A stretch of 11,830 nucleotides of DNA from 2-01-FULL-51-21 sp964348955 (GCA_964348955.1 CAYGEN010000022.1:1-11830); one strand, 5' to 3'; shown: positions 1 to 7,945, counted from the stretch's first letter. The notes: generated by a model from the letters alone, not told the origin. Numbers and translations: made by a program.

Positions 1-1049
1 AACCGTTCGATTTCCAATCGTGCGAGCATAACCGCGTCCTCTCGCTTGATTGACGGAGCAATGAATTGTGCCCAGTAGTCGAAATAATACGGCAAGACCC
101 CAAAGAGATCCGCGCCATAGTATTTCTCACCAAGCACCTTCGCAAACCGCCTGAACTGGAGACCCGGCCCCTTGTTCGCCGCTTGCACGCCGCAAAGAGT
201 CAAGAGGGCAACAGTCCGACATGCGTCAAACATCTCTCTTGTGCCAGCCGTCGTCAACGGCATCAACATGTCGAAATAGGATTCTGTCTTGTTTATCGCC
301 CAAGCGATTCGCTCAAGTCCAAATCCTATGTCGCTGATCGGGATTGCGGGTCGGTCTGGTTGCGGAATTTGAAGATACGCAGCGTCTCCAAGCTCAAGTC
401 CTCCGTAGCAGAAAAAGAGCTCGAGCGCTGAGAACGCCCCCGTTCCCCAATCATGTTTAGAGGTTCTCATCACGACGACAAAGTCGTTCATGTGAAGCCC
501 CAGTTTTGAGAGAGCAGTGCACCAGTGATCTACCGATTGCAGATGCTCATCAAAACTCGCCCTCATCTGTTCGGTGCAGATATTTACAAATGAGGTCGAG
601 GTACCCTCTTGCGATTCAACCTGCGATTGGAATTGCATCCGCACACAAGGCTGAGCCACAAACACCTTGTCATTCAGAAGTGGCTGATTGCGGTGAACGA
701 TGTCGTCAAACATCTGCACACCGGCAATCACCAAGTCGGTTTGACCGTGAGTATCAGCAATGTTTCGAGGAGTTACTGACTCAAAACCCGCTGAGCGAAA
801 ATACTCACCCATCTTCGCACTAATCTGTGATGGCTTCAGCATTTTCTTGCGTTTTGAGAGAGTACGGAAAGGATAGTTCCCCTTATTGCATTTGTGCCAT
901 CCACAGATTGATTTATCGATCTTGGCGGATAGCTTTGCAAAGAATATGTTGCCACACCCATCGCACTGATGTTCGCACCATCCTTTTTCGGACAAGAATT
1001 TTTTTACGGCTCCCGAATGAGTATCCGGGGAGTGTTGTTTAAACTCCAT
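1..1049 (-). CDS. Alanyl-tRNA synthetase-related protein, archaeal type (3' part beyond window)
   Basis: An uninterrupted minus-strand frame runs from an ATG at 1049 to the window edge (~349 codons, no stop). The start is set by a strong Shine-Dalgarno, GGGAGGTG. Near residues 25-59 is a Cys cluster (C29-x2-C32, C49-x4-C54), as in the N-terminus of archaeal AlaRS. A class II catalytic core follows: motif 2 around QPCVRMQ (R137), then GTSTSFVNICTEQM, a Gly-rich loop GGLELGD near 216-222, and motif 3 DIGFGLERIAW (240-250) with the Asp that in AlaRS binds the alanine amino group. After it, GVQAANKGPG and FRRFAK resemble the AlaRS tRNA-recognition region. By family it should activate alanine or a similar amino acid with ATP. 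Whether it charges tRNA, and whether editing or C-Ala domains follow, cannot be seen. The motifs outside the core are divergent, so it may be a paralogue and not the housekeeping enzyme. Confidence 0.82.
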   Translation of the reverse strand, partial: MEFKQHSPDTHSGAVKKFLSEKGWCEHQCDGCGNIFFAKLSAKIDKSICGWHKCNKGNYPFRTLSKRKKMLKPSQISAKMGEYFRSAGFESVTPRNIADTHGQTDLVIAGVQMFDDIVHRNQPLLNDKVFVAQPCVRMQFQSQVESQEGTSTSFVNICTEQMRASFDEHLQSVDHWCTALSKLGLHMNDFVVVMRTSKHDWGTGAFSALELFFCYGGLELGDAAYLQIPQPDRPAIPISDIGFGLERIAWAINKTESYFDMLMPLTTAGTREMFDACRTVALLTLCGVQAANKGPGLQFRRFAKVLGEKYYGADLFGVLPYYFDYWAQFIAPSIKREDAVMLARLEIER

Positions 1050-1053
1050 CTAA

Positions 1054-1060
1054 CACCTCC
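1054..1060 (-). promoter_or_regulatory. Shine-Dalgarno of the AlaRS-like gene
   Basis: On the minus strand GGAGGTG lies 4 nt before the ATG at 1049. It is the strongest ribosome binding site in the window and fixes the start. Most other genes here have none. Confidence 0.75.
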
Positions 1061-1098
1061 CGTGTTGAGATTGTGAATGAACTGTTTTTGGGAAACCC

Positions 1099-1104
1099 AC
1101 TATA
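1099..1104 (-). promoter_or_regulatory. Candidate -10 box for the AlaRS-like gene
   Basis: TATAGT on the minus strand is followed by GGG, a discriminator-like triplet, and would give a leader of about 43 nt ending in the strong Shine-Dalgarno. I see no clear -35 box, so this is a tentative call. Confidence 0.35.
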
Positions 1105-1154
1105 GATTTCTCCACCGGCGATACCATAACACAATTTCCAACTTAATACAAGCT

Positions 1155-1185
1155 CAGCCCACACACCACTAGGGTGTGTGGGCTG
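1155..1185. repeat. Perfect 13-bp inverted repeat in the divergent spacer
   Basis: Arms CAGCCCACACACC and GGTGTGTGGGCTG (1155-1167 and 1173-1185) enclose the 5-nt loop ACTAG. It lies upstream of both the minus-strand AlaRS-like gene and the plus-strand rnpB, where no transcript should end, and has no T-run on either side. It could be an operator, or a terminator insulating the two transcription units. The pairing is seen directly; the role is inferred. Confidence 0.7.
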
Positions 1186-1205
1186 CATTGTAGCGTGTTT
1201 TGTGC

Positions 1206-1211
1206 TATACT
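1206..1211 (+). promoter_or_regulatory. -10 box of rnpB
   Basis: TATACT lies 8 nt before the predicted first base of the RNase P RNA (1220), the expected distance from a -10 element to a start site. No convincing -35 box is seen 16-18 nt upstream. Confidence 0.65.
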
Positions 1212-1219
1212 TAACAGTA

Positions 1220-1603
1220 GCTTGCATCGGGCAGTCGCTGTTGATTTTTTCCGTCTTTGGCGGACAAAGTCGGTAGAGGAAAGTCCGAACACGGCCCCGC
1301 TTTGGCGGGGAGCAGGGTAGTGGGTAACACCCATCTACGGCAACGTACGAGGTGCGAACAGTGACGCTTTGAAGCGAAAGCGACGAAGCTCCTGCCGCAA
1401 GGCAGGATGCATTCCGTCGGTAACGGCGGAAGTGAAACGGCTAAATCCTTATCTCCGTGCAAGGTCGTACTCTTGTGGCTTCGCCATGAGAGGGTGCCGC
1501 TTGAGACCGTCGGTAACGTCGGTCCCAGATAAATGACTGTCGCTCATGTTGTCCGCCTCCTTGGGCGCGACAGGGGTACAGAATTCGGCTTATAGGTGCA
1601 GGC
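1220..1603 (+). ncRNA. rnpB: RNase P RNA, bacterial type A-like
   Basis: This is the catalytic RNA that removes 5' leaders from tRNA precursors. The two halves of conserved helix P4 and flanks are present: GAGGAAAGTCCGAACAC near 1276-1292 and ACAGAATTCGGCTTATAGG near 1578-1596. Also seen are GCAAGGTC (about 1459-1466), GCTTGAG (about 1500-1506) and AAATGACTGTC (about 1532-1542). The ends are set by a 9-bp P1 helix pairing GCTTGCATC (1220-1228) with GGTGCAGGC (1595-1603), two G-U pairs included. The length, ~384 nt, is normal. The P15-P17 region appears reduced to one 10-bp hairpin (1470-1492) with a UUC loop and no GGU in the loop, so the usual contact with tRNA CCA seems absent. A terminator follows seven bases after the 3' end. 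Confidence 0.96.
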
Positions 1604-1609
1604 GATAAA

Positions 1610-1645
1610 AAATGAAAAAGCCCGCGAAAGCGGGTTTTTTCATTT
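1610..1645 (+). terminator. Rho-independent terminator of rnpB
   Basis: A core stem CCCGC/GCGGG with a GAAA loop (1621-1634) is followed by six T. The flanking AAATGAAAAAG and TTTTTTCATTT extend it to about 16 bp with one G-U pair. It separates rnpB from the next promoter. Confidence 0.92.
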
Positions 1646-1672
1646 CAGCGCGGAGGTGTGTTAATAGTCCAC

Positions 1673-1702
1673 TTGAGAAATGAAGACGGTGTTTGTTATA
1701 CT
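1673..1702 (+). promoter_or_regulatory. Promoter of the ligase/TPR-murJ block
   Basis: This is the best sigma70-type promoter in the window: -35 TTGAGA (1673-1678), an 18-nt spacer, then -10 TATACT (1697-1702). The spacer ends in TGT, giving an extended -10, and the -10 is followed by AGGG. Transcription would start near 1709, after the first in-frame ATG at 1658, which supports the ATG at 1733. Confidence 0.8.
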
Positions 1703-1732
1703 AGGGTGCATTACTGCTTCATTAATACATTC

Positions 1733-4135
1733 ATGGAACCAACCATAAACCCCGTACCCAGCATTGAGGTTGAAATAACTTCCGCAAAACAAAAAAGAAA
1801 CGTCCCCATGATGATTCTTACCGCGCTCGTGTTTCTGATACCGGTCTTTTTTATTCCCTCGCATGTTGCAACCGGCTCGGCGTTTGCAAAAATGCTTCTC
1901 TATGCGATTTTGGTGCTTGGCGCGTTTTCATGGGTGTTGGTGCAAGAGTTGCGGGAGAAATCAATTCGTCTTCCGGTAAACGTCATGACGGTGTCTGCAT
2001 TGTTAATTCCCCTCGCCTATATCGTCTCCTCGTTTTTTGCGCCGTCGTTTCGCCTTTCTTTCTTCGGGCAGGGGTTTGAAAGCGACACGGTGTTTGCCAG
2101 CATTCTCTTCTTCCTCGCCTTTATAGTTACGGCTCTGTCCTGCCGCAATAAGGGCAATGCCGTTTATACACTGGTCGCGCTTCTTGCCTCTTTTGCGCTT
2201 CTCGCGCTCTTTCATATCATTCGTCTCTTGTTTGGCGCTGACGTGCTTGCGTTTGGCATTTTTACGGACAGAACCTCAAGTCTTGTCGGCAAGTGGAACG
2301 ACGCGGGAGTTTTTTTCGGTCTCATAACGCTTTTATCATGGCTCGCCGTTGAGCAGTTATCGCTTCGCGGGCTTTTTGCCGCGGCGATGTGGACTGCGCT
2401 TGCGGGTTCTCTCGCGCTCGTAGCGGTGGTTAATTTTTCGCTCGTGTGGATAGTGCTTGGCACGATTGCCGCGAGCGCGCTCATGTACCACTTTTTTACC
2501 AGAAAGCGCAAGGTGGAGACTCCAGAGACCGGTGGCGGTCAATTATTGCGCATTCCGATTGCGTCCATCGTTATTTTACTGCTCTCAATCACCTTCACCC
2601 TTGACGCCTACAGCCCTGCTTTGTTTGGCGCGAGCCAGGCAAGAATTGGCGGCGTTATCTCAAGCCGACTTCAGGTAACACAGCTTGAAGCGCGCCCGTC
2701 TTGGAAGACAACGTATACTATTGGAAAAGAAGTGTACGCGAAGAGCCCTCTTTTTGGTTCCGGTCCGAATACTTTTTCCGAAAATTGGTTAGCGTATAGG
2801 CCGGAGGGCATTAACCAAACGCTCTTTTGGAACACGCTCTTTACGGCGGGTATCGGCGTTATTCCGACTTCATTTATCACGACGGGCATCTTGGGCGGTC
2901 TCACCTGGGTTCTCTTTCTGTGCGCCCTCCTCTACCTCGGTTTTCGGGCATTTAGGGCAACCTATACCGATACGCTCGTCCGCTATCTTACGTTCACGAC
3001 ATTCCTCATGAGCGTCTATCTATGGTTTTTTGCCATAGCGTATGTGCCAAGTCTTGCGCTACTCATTCTTGCGGCGCTTTTCTCCGGCCTATTTGTGTCG
3101 CTTTTGTACGAGGCAAAAGTTCTGTATCCGCGCGTCTTTGTGTTTGCCTCGCATCCGCGCACCGGTTTTGCGCTCTCGCTCATACTCATCGTTCTTCTTG
3201 TGGTGACGGTGACGGCTGGCTACGGAATAGTACGAAAATCCATCGCTTCGGCGTACTTTGAAAAGAGCGTAAAAGCGCTTGGCGAACAAAATATTGAACA
3301 AGCTCATGCGGATATCACGCGCGCCATTGCCATATCTGACAGCGACCGGTTTGAACAGATGGCGGCGCAAATTGCGCTTTCTCGAATAGGCGCATGGCTC
3401 GCAAACAATCAAAATCCTTCTGCCGAACAAAACGAAGAGCTCCGTCAATTAGTGTCAGACGCCGTGGCGCGCGGTCTTGCCGCAACCAATTACAATGCTC
3501 GGAACTATTATAATTGGATGACACTTGGGCAGGTGTATGAGTCATTGGCACAGCTTAATGTCGGAGGAGCGTATGATAATGCAAAGACCACGTATAAAAA
3601 TGCGGAAGAACTCAATCCAATGACGCCTTCCACGGCGCTTGCGTTCGCGCGGCTTGAAGTTATCCAGGGCAATATTGACGGCGCCCGCGCCCTCGTGCAG
3701 AAAGCGCTCGCTATAAAATCGGATTATAGGGCGGCAACGCTCCTGCTTGCGCAGATTGAAATTACCGCAGGGAATTCGCGCGAAGCCATTGCCTCTCTTA
3801 GGCAGGCGATACAGACATCGCCCGGGAGTCCGCTGCTCTTTTTCCAGCTCGGTTTTCTAGAGTACAGCGCGGAGGATTATATGAACGCCATTCACTCGCT
3901 TGAGCAAGCGGTTGGTCTTGATGAGAGCTACGCGAACGCGCGGTACTTCCTTGGCTTAAGTTACTATCGTGTCGGCCGTGTGGTTGACGCCATAGCTCAA
4001 TTTGAGCGCGTGCAGGAGACAAATCCGGATGTGGTGGAGGTACAGCAAATTCTCACTAATCTCCGCGCCGGGAAAGACCCACTTAGCGGCGGGCAATCAC
4101 AAGACGATCGGCTTCAACCACCGATTAACGAATAG
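1733..4135 (+). CDS. O-antigen ligase/polymerase-like membrane protein with C-terminal TPRs
   Basis: This 800-residue protein has two parts. Residues 25-510 form about a dozen hydrophobic helices with a loop at 315-380 containing RPSW (331-334), PLFGSGPNTF (339-348) and YRPEGINQTLFWN. That loop resembles the periplasmic loop of WaaL/Wzy-type ligases and polymerases, which transfer or polymerise lipid-linked glycans. Residues 515-780 are soluble helical repeats with at least five TPR-like units from about residue 602. The last helix (489-509) places the TPRs on one side of the membrane, probably outside. The frame is open back to 1658, but an ATG there lies upstream of the promoter, so the ATG at 1733 is chosen; no Shine-Dalgarno precedes it. 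The stop is 6 nt before murJ, so the two are probably one operon. The substrate is unknown and could be surface polysaccharide or a glycoprotein acceptor. Confidence 0.8.
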   Translation: MEPTINPVPSIEVEITSAKQKRNVPMMILTALVFLIPVFFIPSHVATGSAFAKMLLYAILVLGAFSWVLVQELREKSIRLPVNVMTVSALLIPLAYIVSSFFAPSFRLSFFGQGFESDTVFASILFFLAFIVTALSCRNKGNAVYTLVALLASFALLALFHIIRLLFGADVLAFGIFTDRTSSLVGKWNDAGVFFGLITLLSWLAVEQLSLRGLFAAAMWTALAGSLALVAVVNFSLVWIVLGTIAASALMYHFFTRKRKVETPETGGGQLLRIPIASIVILLLSITFTLDAYSPALFGASQARIGGVISSRLQVTQLEARPSWKTTYTIGKEVYAKSPLFGSGPNTFSENWLAYRPEGINQTLFWNTLFTAGIGVIPTSFITTGILGGLTWVLFLCALLYLGFRAFRATYTDTLVRYLTFTTFLMSVYLWFFAIAYVPSLALLILAALFSGLFVSLLYEAKVLYPRVFVFASHPRTGFALSLILIVLLVVTVTAGYGIVRKSIASAYFEKSVKALGEQNIEQAHADITRAIAISDSDRFEQMAAQIALSRIGAWLANNQNPSAEQNEELRQLVSDAVARGLAATNYNARNYYNWMTLGQVYESLAQLNVGGAYDNAKTTYKNAEELNPMTPSTALAFARLEVIQGNIDGARALVQKALAIKSDYRAATLLLAQIEITAGNSREAIASLRQAIQTSPGSPLLFFQLGFLEYSAEDYMNAIHSLEQAVGLDESYANARYFLGLSYYRVGRVVDAIAQFERVQETNPDVVEVQQILTNLRAGKDPLSGGQSQDDRLQPPINE

Positions 4136-4141
4136 GAGCCC

Positions 4142-5836
4142 ATGGTCGGGCGCATTCTGTCTTTGTTGAACCGGGAAGTCAAAGGGCTCCATGAAGCCGC
4201 GTATCTCCTGGGCGTTTTCGCGATTCTCTCACAGATGCTCGCCCTCGTGCGCGATCGCCTCCTTGCGCACCATTTTGGCGCAAGTGCGACACTTGATATC
4301 TACTACGCGGCATTTCGTCTGCCGGACTTTATCTTCGTTTCCATTGCGTCGCTGTTTTCGCTCTATGTGCTTATTCCGTTTCTGTCCGAGGCATCGCGTC
4401 AAACTATTCCTGAACAGCGGGCATTTTTAGGGCGCATAATCTCTTTTTTTCTCACGGCAATTGTTGCGATAAGCATTGCCGTATTCATTGCCGCGCCCGC
4501 GCTCTTGCGCTTTTTGTTTCCCGGATTTGCGGATGCCGCGCCGTTTGCCGACCTGGTGTTTCTGACGAGGATTCTTCTACTGCAACCTATTCTGCTTGGC
4601 CTCTCCAACATTGCCGCAAGCATTACGCAAACGCGCGGGCGCTTCATGCTTTATGCCATTAGTCCGCTTTTTTATAATGCGGGCATCATTCTTGGCATAC
4701 TCTGGTTCTATCCGATATTTGGACTCGCGGGGCTCGGCTATGGCGTGGTGCTTGGCGCCCTCATGCATCTTGCGGTACAGATGCCCTTCATAATGAGAGA
4801 AGGGTATCTGCCGTCACTCACCCGTGCATGGCGGTTTGTTGAGCTAAAGCGGGTGCTCCTACTCTCTTTGCCGCGGACTCTTGCGCTCTCGGCAAACCAA
4901 ATCGCCCTTCTCGTTCTTACCTCTCTGGCATCTTTCATGACGCCGGGGGCTATTGCGACATTTAACTTCTCATTTAATCTGCAGGCGGTACCGCTCTCCA
5001 TCATCGGCATCAGCTATTCCGTAGCCGCATTTCCGACTCTTGCGCGTCTTTTTTCAAATGGTCAGCGAAAGGATTATGTCACACAAGTGCAGACTGCCGC
5101 GCGCCACATTATATTTTGGTCTTTGCCAGCGACCGTTCTCTTTATTGTTTTGCGCGCGCAAATCGTGCGGGTGGTTCTCGGTTCAGGGGAGTTTAGCTGG
5201 GCGGACACGCGTATAACCGCCGCCGCGCTTGCGCTTTTTTCTGTTTCGCTCGTGGCGCAGGCGCTCGTAATGCTTTTTGTTCGCGGCTACTATGCCGCAG
5301 GCGATACGCGGACGCCCCTTCTCATTAATATTTTCTCGTCAACGCTCGTTATTGCTTTTGCGTTTGGCTTTTTGCATCTTTTCAATACTTCTGCCTTATG
5401 GCGGTATTTTATGGAGTCTTTATTGCGCGTTGAGGACTTGCCTCGCGCAAGCATGCTTATGTTGCCGCTTGGCTACACACTCGCGTCTTTCATCAATCTG
5501 GGGCTATTCATGGCACTCTTTCATTACCAGTTTGAGCGTTTCTCAAAATGGTTTACGCGCCCGCTGTTTGAGAGTCTTTCGGCATCGGTCATTATGGGCT
5601 TCGTTTCCTACGAGTTTTTGGACATCTTGGGGCGGCTCTTTGATATCAACACTTTTTTAGGTATATTTGCGCAGGGGTTTTTTGCGGGGATGTTCGGCAT
5701 TGCCGCCAGCATATCCATTCTTTGGCTTCTTGGCAACGTTGAGATACGAGAAGTGTGGCGGTCGATTCGCCATAAGTTTTGGCAGACGCGCACCATCACT
5801 CCTGAAACACCCGACTCAAGCACCCTTATATCGTGA
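4142..5836 (+). CDS. murJ: Lipid II flippase MurJ (MviN)
   Basis: This 564-residue polytopic protein of the MOP superfamily moves lipid II across the membrane for peptidoglycan synthesis. Family signatures are the N-terminal LALVRDRLLAHHFGAS and LDIYYAAFRLPDF segment, a mid-protein block LALSANQIALLVLTSLAS, and YYAAGDTRTP (383-392). Length and hydrophobic pattern fit the usual 14 helices. R37 and D52 match the conserved Arg and Asp of the central cavity (E. coli R24 and D39). The position of E. coli R18 appears to be Gln31, by eye alignment. The ATG at 4142 follows AGGAG, which overlaps the stop of the upstream gene, indicating coupled translation. Confidence 0.95.
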   Translation: MVGRILSLLNREVKGLHEAAYLLGVFAILSQMLALVRDRLLAHHFGASATLDIYYAAFRLPDFIFVSIASLFSLYVLIPFLSEASRQTIPEQRAFLGRIISFFLTAIVAISIAVFIAAPALLRFLFPGFADAAPFADLVFLTRILLLQPILLGLSNIAASITQTRGRFMLYAISPLFYNAGIILGILWFYPIFGLAGLGYGVVLGALMHLAVQMPFIMREGYLPSLTRAWRFVELKRVLLLSLPRTLALSANQIALLVLTSLASFMTPGAIATFNFSFNLQAVPLSIIGISYSVAAFPTLARLFSNGQRKDYVTQVQTAARHIIFWSLPATVLFIVLRAQIVRVVLGSGEFSWADTRITAAALALFSVSLVAQALVMLFVRGYYAAGDTRTPLLINIFSSTLVIAFAFGFLHLFNTSALWRYFMESLLRVEDLPRASMLMLPLGYTLASFINLGLFMALFHYQFERFSKWFTRPLFESLSASVIMGFVSYEFLDILGRLFDINTFLGIFAQGFFAGMFGIAASISILWLLGNVEIREVWRSIRHKFWQTRTITPETPDSSTLIS

Positions 5837-5891
5837 CCGACATTTCACCCATACCCTTTTTTCTTCATCGCGCATAGGGTGCGCCTCTATA

Positions 5892-7832
5892 ATGAACAAT
5901 ATACGCAATTTTTCTATTATCGCCCACATTGACCATGGGAAAAGCACCTTGGCCGACAGGATACTTGAGCGTACCGGCACGATTGAAAAGCGAAAGATGC
6001 GCGAGCAGGTGCTTGATTCCATGGACCTTGAGCGAGAGCGCGGCATTACGATAAAAATGCAACCCGTGAGGATGCGGTATCGGCCATGGGCTATTGGCAC
6101 ACTGCCGCCGGTAGAGACAAAAAAAGAGGAGGATAGTGGGCAATCAAATTCAGAGTACATTTTGAATTTGATTGACACGCCGGGGCATATTGATTTTTCC
6201 TACGAGGTGTCGCGCGCGCTCAAAGCGGTGGAAGGGGCGCTCCTTCTCGTTGACGCAACGCAGGGCGTGCAGGCGCAGACTATCACAACGCTTTCGCTTG
6301 CCCGCGAGCTCGGGCTCATCATAATTCCGGTCATAAGCAAAATTGACTCACCGCTCGCGCGCGTGGAAGATGTGCGCGGAGAAATGACGGCGCTCCTTGG
6401 TTGTTCGTCGGAGATGGTGTTAGCGGTTTCCGGACGCACCGGAGAGGGTGTCGAGGAGCTTCTTGCCGCAATTGTGGAGCGAATTCCGCCGCCCACTTCC
6501 GATACATCGGGTGAGGGCGTCCGCGCCCCCGCCCTCATCAAAGAGAAGGGCGCATTGACACGCGAAAATAATTTGCGCGCACTCGTCTTTGATTTTGAGT
6601 ACTCCGAACATCGCGGCATTATCATGTACGTGCGTGTGATGGACGGCGCTCTCCGTAAGGGCGACTCGCTCATGTTGAAAGCGGCGGGCGAGCGCTTTCA
6701 GCCGGTTGAGGTCGGCATCTTTGCGCCGAGCGAGATGCCGACCTCCGAGCTTGCCGCGGGCGAAATCGGCTATGTGGTAACCGGCATCAAAAAACCCGGG
6801 ATTGCCGCCGTTGGCGATACGCTCATACGGGAAAAATCAAACGTGCCGCCGCTTGTCGGGTATCAGACGCCGAAGCCGGTCGTGTGGGCTTCTCTCTACC
6901 CCGAGAGCCATGATGATTTTTTATCTTTGCGCCAGGCACTCGCGCGGCTTCGGCTTTCGGACTCGTCGCTTTCATTTGAAGAAGAATCTTCCGGCGCGCT
7001 TGGCCGCGGCTTTCGCTGCGGGTTTCTCGGCATGCTTCATGTTGAAATTGTTACGGAGCGTCTGCGCCGCGAAGCAAAACTCACGTTTATCACGACGACC
7101 CCGAGCATTACCTATGAGGTGTGGCAGAGAGGTGGAAAGAAAATAACCGTGTATTCGCCGGTAAAATTTCCAGAACACGGTCAGATTGAAAAAGTGCTCG
7201 AGCCATGGGCAAACATTACCGTCATTGCGCCGGCCGAGTATCTGCACGCTATCATGCCGCTTCTCTACGAACACGAAGCAGAAGTCGGCGACTCGGAGAC
7301 ATTCGGTAATTTTGGCGGTGGTCTTGAGGGTGGCGAAGCCGGCGCGGCGGTCGCCCGCGTGCGACTTTCCGCGAAAATGCCGCTCCGGGAGCTTATGCGC
7401 AATTTTTTCGATAAGCTCAAAAGCGCTTCTTCAGGGTACGCTTCTCTTTCCTATGAGCCGGCGGAAATGCGTGAGGCGGATGTTACCCGGCTTGACTTGT
7501 TAGTCGCCGATGAGGTTGTACCGGCGTTTTCACGGGTGGTTGCCGTCAGGCGCGTACAGGAGGAAGCAGAGTCGGCGGTGGAGCGGCTTTACCTTGTATT
7601 GCCGCGCCAGCTTTTTGCAACTAAAATACAAGCGCGCTCGCTTGGGAGGATTCTATCTTCTAAGCGTCTTCCCGCGCTTAAAAAAGATGTTACGGGGTAT
7701 CTCTACGGCGGTGATATTACCCGTAAGCGCAAACTGTGGGAAAAACAGAAGCGGGGTAAAAAGCGCATGGAAAAAGAGGGGAAAGTGCGCATCCCCCACG
7801 AGGTATTCTTGACGATGCTTAAGGGCTTGTAA
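5892..7832 (+). CDS. lepA: Elongation factor 4 (LepA), ribosomal GTPase
   Basis: LepA binds the ribosome with GTP and acts in back-translocation or assembly of the 30S subunit. The 646-residue protein starts NIRNFSIIAHIDHGKST with the P-loop (H15-T19). It then shows GITIK (switch I, T53), DTPGH (95-99) and the LepA-specific C-terminus YGGDITRKRKLWEKQKRGKKR ending MLKGL. G4 reads SKID (149-152), not NKxD, and G5 reads SGRTGEG, not SAKTGEG. Two short insertions (about 64-86 and 201-224), by comparison with typical ~600-residue LepA, explain the extra length. The frame is open upstream inside murJ, but homology begins at the ATG at 5892, so that start is chosen. The gap to murJ is 55 nt with no clear terminator, so cotranscription is likely. 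No good Shine-Dalgarno is seen. Confidence 0.96.
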   Translation: MNNIRNFSIIAHIDHGKSTLADRILERTGTIEKRKMREQVLDSMDLERERGITIKMQPVRMRYRPWAIGTLPPVETKKEEDSGQSNSEYILNLIDTPGHIDFSYEVSRALKAVEGALLLVDATQGVQAQTITTLSLARELGLIIIPVISKIDSPLARVEDVRGEMTALLGCSSEMVLAVSGRTGEGVEELLAAIVERIPPPTSDTSGEGVRAPALIKEKGALTRENNLRALVFDFEYSEHRGIIMYVRVMDGALRKGDSLMLKAAGERFQPVEVGIFAPSEMPTSELAAGEIGYVVTGIKKPGIAAVGDTLIREKSNVPPLVGYQTPKPVVWASLYPESHDDFLSLRQALARLRLSDSSLSFEEESSGALGRGFRCGFLGMLHVEIVTERLRREAKLTFITTTPSITYEVWQRGGKKITVYSPVKFPEHGQIEKVLEPWANITVIAPAEYLHAIMPLLYEHEAEVGDSETFGNFGGGLEGGEAGAAVARVRLSAKMPLRELMRNFFDKLKSASSGYASLSYEPAEMREADVTRLDLLVADEVVPAFSRVVAVRRVQEEAESAVERLYLVLPRQLFATKIQARSLGRILSSKRLPALKKDVTGYLYGGDITRKRKLWEKQKRGKKRMEKEGKVRIPHEVFLTMLKGL

Positions 7833-7834
7833 CC

Positions 7835-7945
7835 CTACGGGAGAAGGACGGGAGAGTAGTAAAGAAGCGTCATACTCCCTATGATGAGCACGGAGAGGAC
7901 TATCCAAACTATCTTTACGGCTTTTTTCGTTCGTTTGTCGAACAT
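7835..7945 (-). CDS. 36-residue single-span membrane microprotein
   Basis: A minus-strand ATG at 7945 opens 36 codons ending in TAG at 7835, two bases from the convergent lepA stop. The protein begins MFDKRTKKAVK, a basic cytoplasmic stub, followed by one hydrophobic helix (about 12-31) and a short tail ending YYSPVLLP, so the tail is probably outside. I do not recognise a family. It fills the whole lepA-ftsB spacer, has its own TATAAT box, and shares a 49-bp divergent promoter region with the FtsB-like gene. It could be an accessory divisome or membrane protein, but that is only context. The coding pattern (basic start, hydrophobic middle) supports a real gene. Confidence 0.6.
   Translation of the reverse strand: MFDKRTKKAVKIVWIVLSVLIIGSMTLLYYSPVLLP

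Noticed and set aside
66..1042. Three plus-strand open frames at 66-431, 506-823 and 827-1042
   Set aside because: They lie antisense to the continuous AlaRS-like frame, show no domain pattern and read as low-complexity shadows.
1039..1462. Minus-strand frames across the rnpB region
   Set aside because: They overlap the RNase P RNA and have no protein-like pattern.
1658..1732. Upstream ATG for the ligase/TPR gene
   Set aside because: It precedes the likely transcription start near 1709, and the extra 25 residues do not look like membrane-protein sequence.
5870..5893. TATAAT overlapping the lepA ATG as a lepA promoter
   Set aside because: A start site would fall inside the gene; the box is probably chance, and lepA is likely read from upstream.
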